Shown here: positions 33,466 through 45,333 of the stretch, piece after piece
Numbering within the stretch: position 1 is the first letter of the stretch
Layout: each line of letters opens with the position of its first letter
DNA from: Theropithecus gelada
Lineage: Eukaryota; Chordata; Mammalia; Primates; Cercopithecidae
Direction: 5' to 3'
Length of the DNA: 64,000 nucleotides
Assembly (NCBI RefSeq): GCF_003255815.1
Contig: NC_037673.1
Location: 143,476,111-143,540,110, forward strand
The notes under the pieces: generated by a model
What the model was told of the DNA's origin: nothing
Database searches by the model: none
What the model saw: only the letters and a program-made list of their open reading frames with translations
Program-made: the position numbers and the translations under genes

Positions 33466-33694
33466 TATGCAAATGGAGAAAGGGGATATTATCTGTGTAT
33501 AATTAAACATCATTTTTATTTCTTTCACAATATAAACCAAACAGTCATTTTTAGGTTTTGAAAAGGTAAATCAGTTCAGTACAATCCATTTTCCTCATCC
33601 TCTGTCTCACCACTTTCAACCTTCAACCAAAATTTCAAGTATCAAAACACAAATAGCACTATGCTAGAATTTATGTACAATATAGTTACATCTC

Positions 33695-33800
33695 TGTTTA
33701 TGGACTCTGAAATCCTTGAGGGCAAGATCTGTGTTTTATTTATCTTCATGCCTTTGGAACTGAAAATATATCCTGGCATCTATTAGATCAGGAAGTTATT
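33695..33800 (+). repeat. L2 3' end fragment
   Basis: CTTGAGGGCAAGATCTGTGT then TATCCTGGCATCTATTAGAT. Confidence 0.6.
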
Positions 33801-35524
33801 ATTTGAATTACAATAGGAGGAGAGGCAGCTCTTCAAACCCGTAGTACAGGCTGTGTCCACAGGATACAAAACCAGTGGTCACATATGTGATATGACAGGC
33901 AAGCAGAAGGGAACCAGAAGAGAGGACCAGCACTTTGTCATTGTACCAGTGTCTTGCTCCCTATAGTCCAGAAAACATCATGTGGCTCTACAGGGACAAA
34001 AGTGTGTCTTCTGGGTGCCTGAAGAAAACTACCTTACAAAAGGAAGCCTTGATAGATGCTTTAGCAAATGCTCCTCCACTTACAGCATTTTCTGCCTCTT
34101 AGCTACATTTCACCAAAGACAGCAATCATGTGAAAATATAGTTATCATACTTAATATGGATACTTTAAAATGTTTCACTTAAAAATGTCTCACTTAAAAT
34201 GGATACTTAAAAATGAATACTTAAAATGGAAACAATGGCATGCCCATTTAATTTTGTTTTCTACTGTAATGATGATTCACTCATCAATTGCCTCAGATCT
34301 GGGGGTATGGTATTTTCTGGCCCATGGAGTCAAAACTCAACAGGAACCAGCAACAGCTCAAATCAGATTTCTTCTTTTGCCTGTACATAAAGGTTAGACA
34401 AGTTATTGAGGCATGAAACTCCCAAGTACTGCGCCATTGACAACTGAAATGGCCTAAGTGTGAGATCATACTTCTGCCTGAAAACTTGCAAGAATATCTT
34501 TGGCATGGGTGTCAGTGAGATGATCAGATAAAATGGGGTCAATGAGATCAGGAGATTTTGACATTGTAAATTATTTTGTGTTTTGTGATTTTGTATATTG
34601 GCAGCCATTCTCTTCAAATTACAGACACATACTCTTAAGAAAAGTTGCTCACAGTGTGCAGTCTAGAGTATTTTAAGTAAATCGGAAAACACAGGGTTGA
34701 AAAACCCAGTTTTCCTGCAAGTTAGAGGGATGGATTTACAATGAGGATTTTAAAATGAAGGTTGAATTTGCAACCATTCATTTTCCACAAGCATGCCTAG
34801 ACCACCTGATAAATAATACATTTTTGTATTATGCTTATAAAATATGCAAATGGGTAGAATTTGCAAATAAGTGCCTTGAAGAATTTTTAAAACTTCAGAA
34901 GTAGCCTAATCCTAGGATTTGCAGCCTTCTTATTTGTGAGGTTTTTATTTTATTTTGTGACAGCAGCCATCAATTCAATTAAACTATATGGAAAATAAAA
35001 TTTGGTTGTTTGTGTTTCTTTTCCTTTCTGAAAGAAGAAAATGATAAAAAATTTGGCAAGATGGGAAGCAAGAAGCAATTTGCAAACAGGGAAATCAAAC
35101 AGTGCCACATCAAAATAAGAGGGAAGGAAATCCAGCAGCTAAGCAGGTATAGCCTTACGTGTTATCTCTGTCCTTCACTCTCATTCTCTTTCCTCGTGGT
35201 GGAAAAATGTAGATATGATTAGAAACTGCAAAGTTAGAAGCTAAAATAATGCTCTGACAGCAAACGGAAGTGCAAGGTGAAAACTCAGAATCTGTAGGCA
35301 TGGAAAATACTGCAAGAGATGGCCATTTCAAAGATACTTCAAAGCAGCCTCTGGCAGGCACCCAAGAATAATAGGTAAGCATGATCAATATTAGCTTCTT
35401 ATAAAATAAAGCTACAAATCCCCATGATATATATGCCCACAGAGGTAACACAGATTAGAAACTTGCATACAAAAATGCATGAACAAGACTGCTGAATTGC
35501 CTTTACACGACAGACACGTTTCCC
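33801..35524. other. Unique DNA with a small degenerate tandem repeat
   Basis: 34153-34230 holds several imperfect copies of CACTTAAAAATG / TACTTAAAATGG. Otherwise about 1.7 kb with no repeat or exon I recognise. Confidence 0.5.
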
Positions 35525-35704
35525 AACCCTGCAGCTACTATCTGTTGAGGACACGCTCTGTGCTGGGCACTGAGATAAGCACAACTCAAATAGTCCTCAC
35601 AACAGCCCCACGGCTTAGGTGTTTATAAGCAAAGAAACTAAAGCACAGAGAGGTTCAGGGGCTTGCCTGTGGCTAAGTGTGGCCAAGCTGGAATCAGAAA
35701 TCAG
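35525..35704 (-). repeat. MIR
   Basis: CTGTGCTGGGCACTGAGATA, GTCCTCACAACAGCCCCACG and AAAGCACAGAGAGGTTCAGG. It is cut by the L1 end that follows. Confidence 0.8.
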
Positions 35705-35921
35705 ATCTGACTGAGGCCTACTTGAGGGTGGAGGATGGGAAAAGGGAGAGGAGCAGAAAAAATAAGTATTGGGTACTAGGCTTAGTACCTGGGTGATGAA
35801 ATAATCTGTACAACAAACCCCCATAACATGAGTCTACTTACATAACAAGCCTGCACATATACTCCTGAACCTAAAATAAAAGTTAAAAAAAAAATAAAGA
35901 ACCCAAGAAAGAAAAAAAAAA
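35705..35921 (+). mobile_element. L1 3' end only (about 200 bp)
   Basis: TGAGGCCTACTTGAGGGTGG, AATAATCTGTACAACAAACC and CCTGAACCTAAAATAAAAGT then A-rich tail. AAATCAG occurs on both sides (35698-35704, 35922-35928), a likely short target duplication. Extreme 5' truncation. Confidence 0.85.
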
Positions 35922-35929
35922 AAATCAGG

Positions 35930-36636
35930 TGTAGCGATCCTAAAGCCAGCCCTTATTCCTCATGACATCTTCATTAGGTGCCTCTGTGGCCAAACAGCAG
36001 GCGGAACATCTGTGACCCCAATTCTGTCCTACAGGTACAACGGAAAGTTGCTGGTTAAAAGAAATCTCAGGGATCCTTTAGCAAATGAAGCATTCATTAA
36101 TAATGGTACATAAGTAAATTCAGATTTTTCTGAACTCTAAATATAGGCCAAGTACAAGAGGTGGCAGTCGAGAGGGGCATTATGGATAAAATGCTCGTAG
36201 CCCATTTTTCAATGACCTGAATTTCTCCCCTCACATGTTCGGTCTTTTAGGCCACACAGTTCCCAGATAGAGGTAAACCTCTTTTCTGGCTGAAGCCCTG
36301 GTTACTGGAAAGAGTGTCTTCTGAAACGACCAGGTGTGGGGAAAGTGTCAACGTGACTAGACACCTGGCTCACCTGTTGAACACGCCCCAGTGAACCAGA
36401 TTCAGGAGAATCAGCAGGGAGAGGGGCTTCTGGGGGAAATCCCAATATGCAGGACATGAGCTGCTTTCTGTCTCCTACAGTTTTTTGCAAAGGAAGATGC
36501 GCAAATAACAGACAGTAGGAAGGACAATGAAAACAGCATGAGAGATGAAGTGGCTGAACGTCATTGGAATTGTGCCCATTTCTCCAAGCTTTTGGGTGAA
36601 TGTGGTACTGTTTCTTAATGCATCATTTATTTGTCT
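35930..36636. other. Unique DNA
   Basis: No repeat recognised. A good donor-like site on the minus strand (CAACAG then GTGAGC, at about 36366-36377) has no supporting frame; see rejected items. Confidence 0.4.
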
Positions 36637-37490
36637 AATACATCATTCAAATATTTATTAAGGGCCAACTATGTTCAAGGCTGTGGGGATATGACAAACA
36701 AGGATGTTGTTTTTATGAAACTTACATTCTAGGATAGACAGATAGACAGTGATGAGATAGACAATGGCAGATAGACGATGACGAGATAAACATATATATG
36801 AGTTGTTAAGTAGTGGTAAGACCTATGAAGACAAAAGAAACTAGTTGAGAGGAATAAAGTGCTACAGGGATACAAGTTTTCAAAAGAAAGTCAGGTAAGT
36901 CCCCTCTGAACAAGCAACATTTGGATAGAGGCCTAAAAGAAGGGAGTGAGTGAGCCAGACAGCTAGGAGAAGACATCCCAGAGAGAAGGAACCATCAGTG
37001 TGAAATCCCTAAGGCTGGTATGTGCTTGTGTCCCAGGCACAATAAGGAGGCTGGAGTGGCTGCAAAGAGGCAGGAGGGCAGCAGTAGGAGACAAAGACAG
37101 AGAGGCTACGGTGGCAAGCAAAGCATGTCAGATAGGGCTTAAACACTCAGGACATTATCATTATAAGAATTTCTACCTTATTCTCTGAATAAGATGAGAA
37201 GCCATTGGGGACTTTTAAGAAAAGAAATCACTCTGGCTTCTGTGCAGAAAAGAAACATGAGTGAAAATAGGGGGGAAAAAAGGTCACTAGGAGGCTAGTG
37301 CAATAATTCAAGTGAGAAATGGACCACAATGGTAGCAGTGGAGATGGTGAGGAGTGTTGGACATTGGGTACACCACAAAGGCAGTAGTGAAGAATGATGC
37401 CAAGATGTGTCAGCTTATATGACTGCAAGAATGGAGTTATTTACTGAGGTGGGGACAGGCAGGTTAGAAGATATTTCATTTGTGTTACGT
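36637..37490 (-). repeat. Long L2 copy (about 0.85 kb)
   Basis: ATGAAACTTACATTCTAGGA, GAACAAGCAACATTTGGATA, GATGAGAAGCCATTGGGGAC, GAGGCTAGTGCAATAATTCA and GGAGTTATTTACTGAGGTGG follow the reverse-complement L2 in order over its whole length. Confidence 0.85.
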
Positions 37491-37629
37491 TTTAGGTGTC
37501 CGCTGGATATGAACTAGGCGTTACATAGCATCACCCTGACACGCTGTGACCCCTTACTCTGTGTAAGGTTTCTATGCAAAAGCTTTCTGACTTAATAGGA
37601 TGTCTGAATTTGATTAACATTTATCTTCC

Positions 37630-37760
37630 ATACTGGAGTGCAGTTTCATGAGAGCAGTGGCTGTTTCGATTTCTCTCTGTGTATTCCTGGCACCAAGCAC
37701 AGTGCCTGATGAAGTAGACACTCAGTGACTAGCAAATGGATGACCGAATGAATGAGTGAA
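37630..37760 (+). repeat. L2 3' end
   Basis: TCATGAGAGCAGTGGCTGTT, CAAGCACAGTGCCTGATGAA and GAATGAATGAGTG. Confidence 0.75.
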
Positions 37761-38954
37761 GAAGTGAGCCTTCCCGACAACTCCATACAGAACTGGACCA
37801 ACTGCTTCCACAGTTCATCTTGGTCAAGTCTGATTTCCATCGGTGGCATGACCGATGGAGATGCCCCTGGCATCAATGCCTCCTCTTTCCCTTTGGTCCA
37901 GGTCAGACCTTCAATTCAAGGTTCCTAAATGCTGATATTATTTTATTGTTACAAAGTTTAGTAGAATATGAAAAAAATACACTTTCTTCATAATATTATA
38001 GATTAATTTCCTCAATGTTATCCCACTATGGCTGCCTAATCTTAAATTTTCCATACAGGTCTACTTGAAAATTTACTCTAGGGTTCCTTTGTGAACTCAT
38101 TCAACCTGCCAGACCATCCCAGCTCTACAATGTGCACCCCCAACATCATACTCTGAAACTCCCTCATCCTTGTGCTAGCTTTATTTGTAGTCAGAGTAGT
38201 TTGTGGTCTATACTTTAGCGCAAAGAAAATGCTACTATCCATTTCCCAAGGCACAAGTTGATCTTATGCTTAAGAGTCCAGCACAAAGACGCATTTCTCT
38301 GCATTGACTTTCCCTTTTCATGAGCTCTTCAATAAAATGGTTTAACAAACGGAGCCATTACTTTCAATTAATATTTATTCAAAACAGAATGATCTCTATG
38401 TGACTAGGTGTACCTGGGAAGGATGGTTCACATAAAGGCATTTAGAATAAAAGTCAGGAGTAGAGTCCTGAAGGGGCAGTTTGAGAGCAATAAGGTAGAC
38501 CTCATCATTTCCCCAGTTGGTAGCCCAGCCTACATAAGATATAGGTATTAGGCAATAAACAGTGTGATTCCTGGTGTTTTTAAAATACCCTCCATCTTGC
38601 TATTTAGAGGCAAAGACATGGGAGTCAAGTCATCATCCATGGTTGACACACTGGCCAGCCTTTATCTAAAGAATGAAAAGGGTTACATGGGCAACTAAGT
38701 TGGGAACATTCTGCTTATCTTTCTCTTGGATATTTACAACGGACATTAGCAACTTAGACGCAGGGAGACATCTTAGATTTTAGAACTCTGCTTAACCTTG
38801 TTTAATATAACATTTTGACAAACCTATCTTTGTCACTAAATGTCTTTAGAAACATGGCATTCTGTAGAAGATAATTTATAAGAGGCGGAACTAACTCGCT
38901 CTTCTTGGAAGTTAATAGTATGAAAGGAAGGAAGCTGCCTCATATACCGAAGAG
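37761..38954. other. Unique DNA
   Basis: About 1.2 kb with nothing recognised. Confidence 0.45.
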
Positions 38955-39065
38955 TGTAGTCTTTGACCAGGTTCAAAGACATGGGTTCAATTCAACACTA
39001 ACCTACTTACTGGCTTTGTGGCCTCAGGTGAGTTACTAAACCTTTCTGTGCATCTATAAATTGAA
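38955..39065 (+). repeat. MIR 5' half
   Basis: CATGGGTTCAATTCAACACT, GGCTTTGTGGCCTCAGGTGA and CTAAACCTTTCTGTGCATCT. Confidence 0.75.
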
Positions 39066-39234
39066 ATTCTATATTGGTTTTTAAATCTAAGCATTTTACC
39101 TCTAATGCATGTAAAATATCTTCATACGTATTACATATTATCCATGTTTTTATAATCTGGGCTCACCTTTGCATCTTTGTCCTTTCTAGGACTCTGTTTC
39201 TCCTTTGATCATCATCCCTGGTTTAGAGTAGCCA

Positions 39235-39420
39235 GATGTAGTAGATAAGAGCAGGAGCATTGGATTAAGATACACTTGAATTCAGTTTTTCATTCTGCCA
39301 TTTACTAGCTGTGTGGTCCTGGGCAAGTTACTTGAACTCTATGGGCCTTATTTTCTTTATCTGTGAAACAGAACTGCAGGGAGGATCAAAATAGTTAAAG
39401 CACATACAGTGACCAGCAGG
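39235..39420 (+). repeat. MIR, well preserved
   Basis: CTGCCATTTACTAGCTGTGT, GGTCCTGGGCAAGTTACTTG and TTTATCTGTGAAACAGAA. Confidence 0.88.
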
Positions 39421-40259
39421 GGGCCTACTTCAGAGTAAATGGCACAGAAAAAAGCTGTCCCAGGATTCTGGTTTTCATTTCCTGTCTCTACACTTTTAAT
39501 CTCTGACTTGGCTGTGATCTCTTGACTTAATCCCATTGCTAAGCACATCTGATCCTGGGAGCCAACGTTCCTGACAGTGGAGTCCAACAAATCCCTCTTC
39601 CATTTCCATTCCCAAACAGTAGCTTCCTCCCTGGGGCAACTGGTGCTTATAATTTACTTCCAGATCCCTGGCCCAGCTGCAGAGAAAAAGAACAGACAAT
39701 GATTTCTCTTCCCACAGCCTCCCACACGTTAGTTTTCCCTGCATGTCTGACGTTTGACTTCTAAGTGCCCTCTGGCTGTGATTACTCAGGCAAACTGAAG
39801 TGGACAGATGGAACAATTATTTGGAAAGCCCAACCAATGGAAAGCAAAACAAAAAGACAGAAAAAGAAAACCCTACACCCAACTCTGCAGTTGAGAGGAA
39901 AGAGTTTATCAGTTTAAATTATTCTTATTGCCTGCTGGCATCGATTGTATTTTCCAGGTAATTGGTCAGCTCTCCCCATTCGTCTGTCTCTGTAGAGAAA
40001 TGATCTTTTCTTAGATATCGGCACTCCAGGTAGCCCTTTCTTGTAGGAATGGATGTGTTTGGGCAAAGCTTGTCTAAAAGCAAAATTTTAAAGTGACTCT
40101 GATCAATTCATTGGCTTTCATGATAAACACAAAAGATGTTATATTAATGGGAATAAATGTATCTCTGAAAATGACAAGAAATCAAACTTTAGAAGAAAGC
40201 ATACTTTCAAAATCAAGTACTTGAAAAATTTCTGAGAAAACTATAATTAATGTTTCATA
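39421..40259. other. Unique DNA
   Basis: No repeat recognised. Minus frame 39496-39816 (106 codons) lacks known domains or exon borders. Confidence 0.45.
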
Positions 40260-40480
40260 GTTCTAGAATCAAGCTGACTGATTCCATTTCTGGCTCCATC
40301 ACATTTTTTTCTGTGCAAACTAGTATTAATATAAATTATTTAGCCTCTGAGTTTGTTTCCTGGTCCCTTCAGTAGAGATAATAGCAGTACTTACTCATAG
40401 AGTAATGATTAAATGAAATAGCTGTGTAACTGCCTGCTACATAGTAAATTCCCAGTAAATGGTGGCAGTTATTAATAAGT
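40260..40480 (+). repeat. MIR
   Basis: TTTCCTGGTCCCTTCAGTAG, then AATGATTAAATGAAATAGCT and CTGCTACATAGTAAATTCCC. Confidence 0.65.
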
Positions 40481-41049
40481 TATTTATCAATAGCCTTATG
40501 TTTCAGGCTATAAAAGTTACAGATGGAAAAACCTGGAACCCCAAATGATGGCAGCTCAGGGCCTTTGTGGGGTTTCAGCTCTTATTTTTCTGGTTCAATT
40601 CACAGACTGCTGCAGCTTCAAATTCTCTGGAGCACATTTCTGTTCAGTGAGAGGTGCCTATGTATAGGAGACCATCACGTAGTAGTTGAAATTCATTCAT
40701 TTTTCACAAATATGGCGAGAATCTGATTCAACGCCAGCTGAACAATGAGTGTAGGTTTGCTGTGGCAATGACAGGCCCTAATTGGATCTTCAATGCTGAA
40801 ACAGCTATCTGGGTAGGGGAGCTGGGTAAGGGGCACATGCTTTGGCCTTCCCTTGGTGCCGTCCTGCCTGAGTTTAGGAGGCTATGCTGCATAACTTAAG
40901 GTCGTGTGAATTGTGTTTCAGACTTTCTTCCATTCTGGAATAGAAATCAAAGGCAGACTTTGATGGCTTATAGCCTAAATTGTTCTCGCCCATGCAACAG
41001 GGTCAGCCACTGTGTAACAGAGGTCAAAGACTTTTCCTGAAAGATAATA
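40481..41049. other. Unique DNA
   Basis: Nothing recognised. Confidence 0.45.
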
Positions 41050-41312
41050 AAAAATATTAATAGTAACTACCACATATTGAGTATTTATCAGGCACCCATC
41101 TAGATGTTTTACCAGAATTACTTAATTCCTAAAACCACTTTCTGAGGGAGGAATTCTTATTAAGTCTACTTTTCAGAAGAAAAAACAGGCACAGAGGAGT
41201 TAAGCAATTTGACCAGATCACATAGCTAGTGGGTGGTAGTCTGGATTTGAATGCAGGCCTTTGGATTCCAAAATCAGAAGGCTTAATTAACCACTCTGTT
41301 ATCTTTTATGAG
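41050..41312 (-). repeat. MIR, near full length
   Basis: GAGTATTTATCAGGCACCCA, AAAAAACAGGCACAGAGGAG and GATCACATAGCTAGTGGGTG. Confidence 0.85.
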
Positions 41313-41474
41313 ATCTAGTTTCCATCTGGGGACAAGTTGAAACACCTGTTTTTCTGGAAAGCCCTTTGCCGTGGTGTAGGGCCACACAACCAATCCACGA
41401 GAGCCTGCAATGAAATCCAGACTAACCCCAGGTCTGTCCTAAATAACAATGAGGAAGATGATTGATATTTAACA

Positions 41475-41580
41475 GAGGTAACAACTACGACAATTTAGTG
41501 AACAAGTTCCGCACACCAGCTACTATACTCAGCACTTGAAAATTCACACAAGTAACCCTCACAGAAACTGCCGCTCTGGC
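41475..41580 (-). repeat. MIR 3' fragment
   Basis: CAGCTACTATACTCAGCACT then AAGTAACCCTCACAGAAACT. Confidence 0.5.
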
Positions 41581-41584
41581 GACT

Positions 41585-41775
41585 AATAAGCCTGCATTTG
41601 CATCTAACTCTGCCATTTAGCAGCTGTGGAACTTTCAGTAAGCATTTAGATTCTCTCTCTCTCATTTTCCTCATTTTAAAAAAAAACAAAATTTGGTGTG
41701 AGAATTAAATGAGATAATGTGTGATAGACACATGGTGCCTAGAAGATGCCAGGCCTCAATAAATGTTAGCGTCAC
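41585..41775 (+). repeat. MIR
   Basis: ATCTAACTCTGCCATTTAGC, GAATTAAATGAGATAATGTG and CAGGCCTCAATAAATGTTAG. With the fragment before it, it makes an inverted MIR pair. Confidence 0.8.
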
Positions 41776-41934
41776 TCTTACTATCTCTTTTCTACAATAT
41801 GAAGAAATACAGTCTCTTGGAGAAAGTGGATGAACTGAACCTTCATGCCTAACAACGTCTGTTTGTAAAATCTGGGTCAGTTTCAATACAAAGCTGAATG
41901 ACTCTTTCCACTTGACCTATGGCTCTCACACAAG

Positions 41935-42030
41935 GCCACCTGTCAGAAACAACTGGAAGACATGTTTAAAATCTAGAGTATTTGCTCCCATCCCAGGTGA
42001 TTCTGATGCAGCGGGAGTGGACTTTTCAGC
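41935..42030 (+). mobile_element. MER5-like fragment
   Basis: GTCAGAAACAACTGGAAGAC, TTTAAAATCTAGAGTATTTG and CCAGGTGATTCTGATGCAGC are the MER5A pattern. Confidence 0.5.
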
Positions 42031-42149
42031 TGTGCTGTTGCAGGGCCCGATTGGGGTCCACTGCTCCGACTCTGGCCACCACCTTGGTCTCAGGGTCCCA
42101 TCTGCCCTGTTCCACCTAAGGGAGTGTGTCTATTATCAGTGACTGCAGA

Positions 42150-42505
42150 GAACCCTCTGACTTAGCCTGGGCTGCCATTACAAAATATCATAGACTGGGT
42201 GGCTGAAACAACAGAAATGTATTTTATCACAGTTCTAGAAGCTAGCTGGAGTCCAAGTTCAAGGTGCCAGAATGGTCAGTTTCTGGTGAGGTCACCTTCT
42301 TGCTCTACGCTCACTTGACAGGTCAGGGGTGGGGAAGCCAGCTCTCTGCTGTCTCTTTTTATAAGGGCATTAATTCCATCTCGAAGGTCCTATCTTCATG
42401 GACCAATTATCTCCCAAAAGTCATACTGCTAAACATCATAACCTTGATGGTTAGGACTTCAATATATGAATTTTGGAGGAAAACCATTCAGTCAAAAGCA
42501 TCTTC
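42150..42505 (-). mobile_element. MaLR-type LTR (MLT1-like), solo
   Basis: ACAAAATATCATAGACTGGG, GGCTGAAACAACAGAAATGT, TTCAAGGTGCCAGAATGGTC and TTCAATATATGAATTTTGGA read as the reverse complement of a mammalian MaLR LTR (an old endogenous retrovirus-like element). No internal genes are present. Confidence 0.65.
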
Positions 42506-43011
42506 CTAATTAATTTAAGATGTTCTCCTTTTCCATTCTACTTCAGCAGCAATAGTCTTTAAAAAAATTAAAAGATATTGGCATAGCACTTGTTTGCTGG
42601 GCACTGTACCCAAAAGACTATTTATTTATTTATTCACTACTTACCCTTGGTCTGCCTTCAAAAAAGTATATAGGGTGTCTTCTGGGAATTTAAAATTCTC
42701 CCAGGAAACACTGAACAAGAACACGTGAGATCGCACCCTACAGAAAAGCAGGGTCATTTTCCTGTCTGTTGTTTTCACTGCCCTGTTGCTGTTGTTATTC
42801 ACAGAAATGTGGACATCTGCCCCTATAGCTAATACTCTTCATTTCTCCAGTCACCCTCTCTTCTCTGCTTGCTCAGGCTTTTGTTGCAGGGCACAGTGAC
42901 TGAGTCATCAGCTGGCTGTGGTCTTCATGTGCCTCAGCAGATGCAAAGGGCAGCATCTTTGTCTTAGCTGGTGATCTGAATAATTCCCATCTCTATGTTC
43001 CTGAAAGTAAA
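42506..43011. other. Unique DNA
   Basis: Nothing recognised. Confidence 0.45.

Positions 43012-43052
<41 letters not shown>
43012..43052 (+). repeat. (ATG)n microsatellite, about 13.7 perfect units
   Basis: An uninterrupted trinucleotide run of 41 bp, directly before a reverse MIR. Confidence 0.97.
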
Positions 43053-43055
43053 AGC

Positions 43056-43230
43056 AAGTAGCCTTCACTAGTCACTTAAGGTGTGCCAAGTACAATTTTA
43101 TTTAATCCTCACAGCAACCCTAAGAGCTCCACTTCTCATCCTGCAGAAGTGAAAGCTGAGGCTTAGAGAGGCTAGGTATGTTACTCAAAGTCATATACAG
43201 TGAATAAATCAGGGAACCATGGAGACAGGC
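43056..43230 (-). repeat. MIR
   Basis: GGTGTGCCAAGTACAATTTT, TTAATCCTCACAGCAACCCT and GAGGCTTAGAGAGGCTAGGT. Confidence 0.85.
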
Positions 43231-44084
43231 ACTTCCCTGTTTCTGCCTCTGATCAGATTGTTTTCATCCCTTTAATGTTCTCTCCTATTGTATTCCTCTA
43301 ATATATTGGCTTAGAAATAGGGTGCCTCATTGGCCAGGTTTTCTACATCATGGAGGTGATGTCAATATATAGGGGGGCTGATAGGGAATGTCAGTCAACA
43401 TGAAAAATTCAACCATCACCAGTCTAGGGAGACAATAGAGTAAAACAGATTCCTAGACCCAAGTCTCATTACTACATTTAATATTAAAACTGATTTCAAG
43501 AGACAACCACTGGGATAGTTGAAAAATTACAAATCCAGTTCAATAAATGCTCTCTAATTTTATTTGTCACATATTAGAACTGGATTCAGAATCTAAAAAT
43601 CACTGTTAAACTGAGGAATCTGAATAAGCAGGAGGTCCAAAACAAAGTCAAATAGACTCAATTTGATTATATTTGATAAACATGGTTTGGTAAGAGGTGT
43701 TTTCAAAACATCATTGTCCTATCCAGTGTGTATTTACCAAGTAAAACACATAAACTGCACTCCAGAAAGCATTCAAATTTAAAGACACTAATGCATCATT
43801 TCTCCAGCATTTGTTACCCAAAATTCTTTTGCAGAAACAATTCTTATGGAGCATTATTGAAAACCCATTCTCCAGAGGAGACTGACCCATTTCTCACTAG
43901 CATGATAGCTTCCCCACTACAGGGACACTCGCAGTGACTGTAGGGCCCTAAATGATAGCTGGTCCAGTAGTTGCCTCTGATGCAGGCTTTAGAAGCCATA
44001 TCCAAGTTGAAGTCTGAAATATTCTTGTACCTTTATAGATATCTATACATACACTGAATGGTAACTTTTTAGAGGTAGAAATGG
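43231..44084. other. Unique DNA
   Basis: Nothing recognised in about 0.85 kb. Confidence 0.45.
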
Positions 44085-44280
44085 AACAGAATAGCATAGT
44101 GGTGAAATACACAAGTTTTGAGATTTGACCTCATCATCTCAGTCTTGGGCCTTGTATCTAGAGTGAAGATATTAGTGATATTCACTTCCTAGGGCTGTTC
44201 TGAGGGTTATATAAGAAAATGCCTATATATCTCTTAGCAAAGCCACCAGATAGTGAGAACTAAATAGTAAGAACCATGTT
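44085..44280 (+). repeat. MIR
   Basis: GAATAGCATAGTGGTGAAAT then CTAGGGCTGTTCTGAGGGTT and ATATAAGAAAATGCCTATAT. The middle is diverged. Confidence 0.65.
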
Positions 44281-44283
44281 TTT

Positions 44284-44432
44284 ATTACTACTGTAACCAC
44301 TATCAATACCACCATTTTACTGCCACTATTGTTACTATACCATCATCCTATTACCATTACTCCTCCTCCTCCTCTTCCAACTACCACCACTACCCCCATG
44401 GCAACTACAACTACACTATTACTATCCACCTT
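44284..44432 (+). repeat. Degenerate (ACC/TAC)n trinucleotide tract
   Basis: About 150 bp of imperfect ACT, ACC, ATT and CTC triplets; a decayed microsatellite. Confidence 0.85.
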
Positions 44433-44664
44433 AATACACTTTTAAAATGTCTTTTCTACATCCTCATTTTCTTATGTGTTCTTTTACTCCTTCTATTTAT
44501 AACAAGAAATGAAATTGTTTTTCCTTTCAAAGGAGTCACTTGAGACTGGAACATCAATTTATTTGAGCAGGTGTGTGTCAGTGTTGCTGTGAATAAAAGG
44601 CTCCAATATGCTCTGCTGACATATTTCATGAAAAAAATGAAGTGTGGGTTGTACATAAATTCAT

Positions 44665-44870
44665 ATTTTCAGCTCAAGTCCCACTTCCTTTCAAAAGCCT
44701 TTGGCCCACATTGATGTCTGCCTTCTCTGAAACAGCAATCATTATATTCTCTAATTCTTCCATGTTTGTGAAACTTATTTCCCTGATCAATAAGCCGCCT
44801 GTAGGCAGACTTTAATACCATAAACATAATAGGCGTTCCACAAATATTGATATGTGAAGATGGTATTGAA
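44665..44870 (+). repeat. L2 3' end
   Basis: CAGCTCAAGTCCCACTTCCT, AATAAGCCGCCTGTAGGCAG and AATAGGCGTTCCACAAATAT. Confidence 0.65.
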
Positions 44871-44979
44871 TAAGTCAAGACTCTGAGCCCTATAAAGATA
44901 TTTATTTGCTCATGTAACCTAAAATCCAGGGATAGGTCAGGGACAGCAAGGTCTGGGGGCTGCCATCAGGGTTCAGTCT

Positions 44980-45017
44980 CCCTCTCTCAGATCTGCTTCC
45001 CTCTCTCAGATTTACTT
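44980..45017 (+). repeat. 19-bp tandem duplication
   Basis: CCCTCTCTCAGATCTGCTT then CCCTCTCTCAGATTTACTT, two mismatches, followed by a partial third CCCTCT. Confidence 0.85.
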
Positions 45018-45117
45018 CCCTCTGCTATTTCCAGGTATGCTCATACCTTGTGTTAGAGGGCTGTGCTCATATTCTCACAGCAACAAACGCAGTGGAAAAT
45101 ACACTTTCCCTAGCCGC

Positions 45118-45333
45118 TCTGCCCCCCGGGTTCATGCCATTCACCTGCCTCAGCCTCCTGAGTAGCTGGGACTACAGGCGCTTGCCACCACGCCCGGCCA
45201 ATTTTTTGTATTTTTAGTAGAGACAGGGTTTCACCGTGTTAGCCAGGATGGTCTCGATCTCCTGACCTTGTGATCCACCTGCCTCAGCCTCTCAAAGTGC
45301 TAGGATTACAGGCGTGAGCCACCGCACCTGGCC
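45118..45333 (-). mobile_element. AluY-like copy missing its 3' end
   Basis: The antisense body starts at CCCCCCGGGTTCATGCCATT and runs to GCCACCGCACCTGGCC. CGTGTTAGCCAGGATGGTCT and CAGCCTCCTGAGTAGCTGGG fit a young subfamily. The last 60-odd bases of the Alu and the A tail are absent, unlike normal 5' truncation. Confidence 0.92.

Noticed and set aside
36302..36490. Possible upstream coding exon on the minus strand, with donor CAACAG then GTGAGC
   Set aside because: The ATG frame ends in phase 0, but the B55 exon needs an upstream partner ending in phase 1. The phase 1 frame has a nearby stop.
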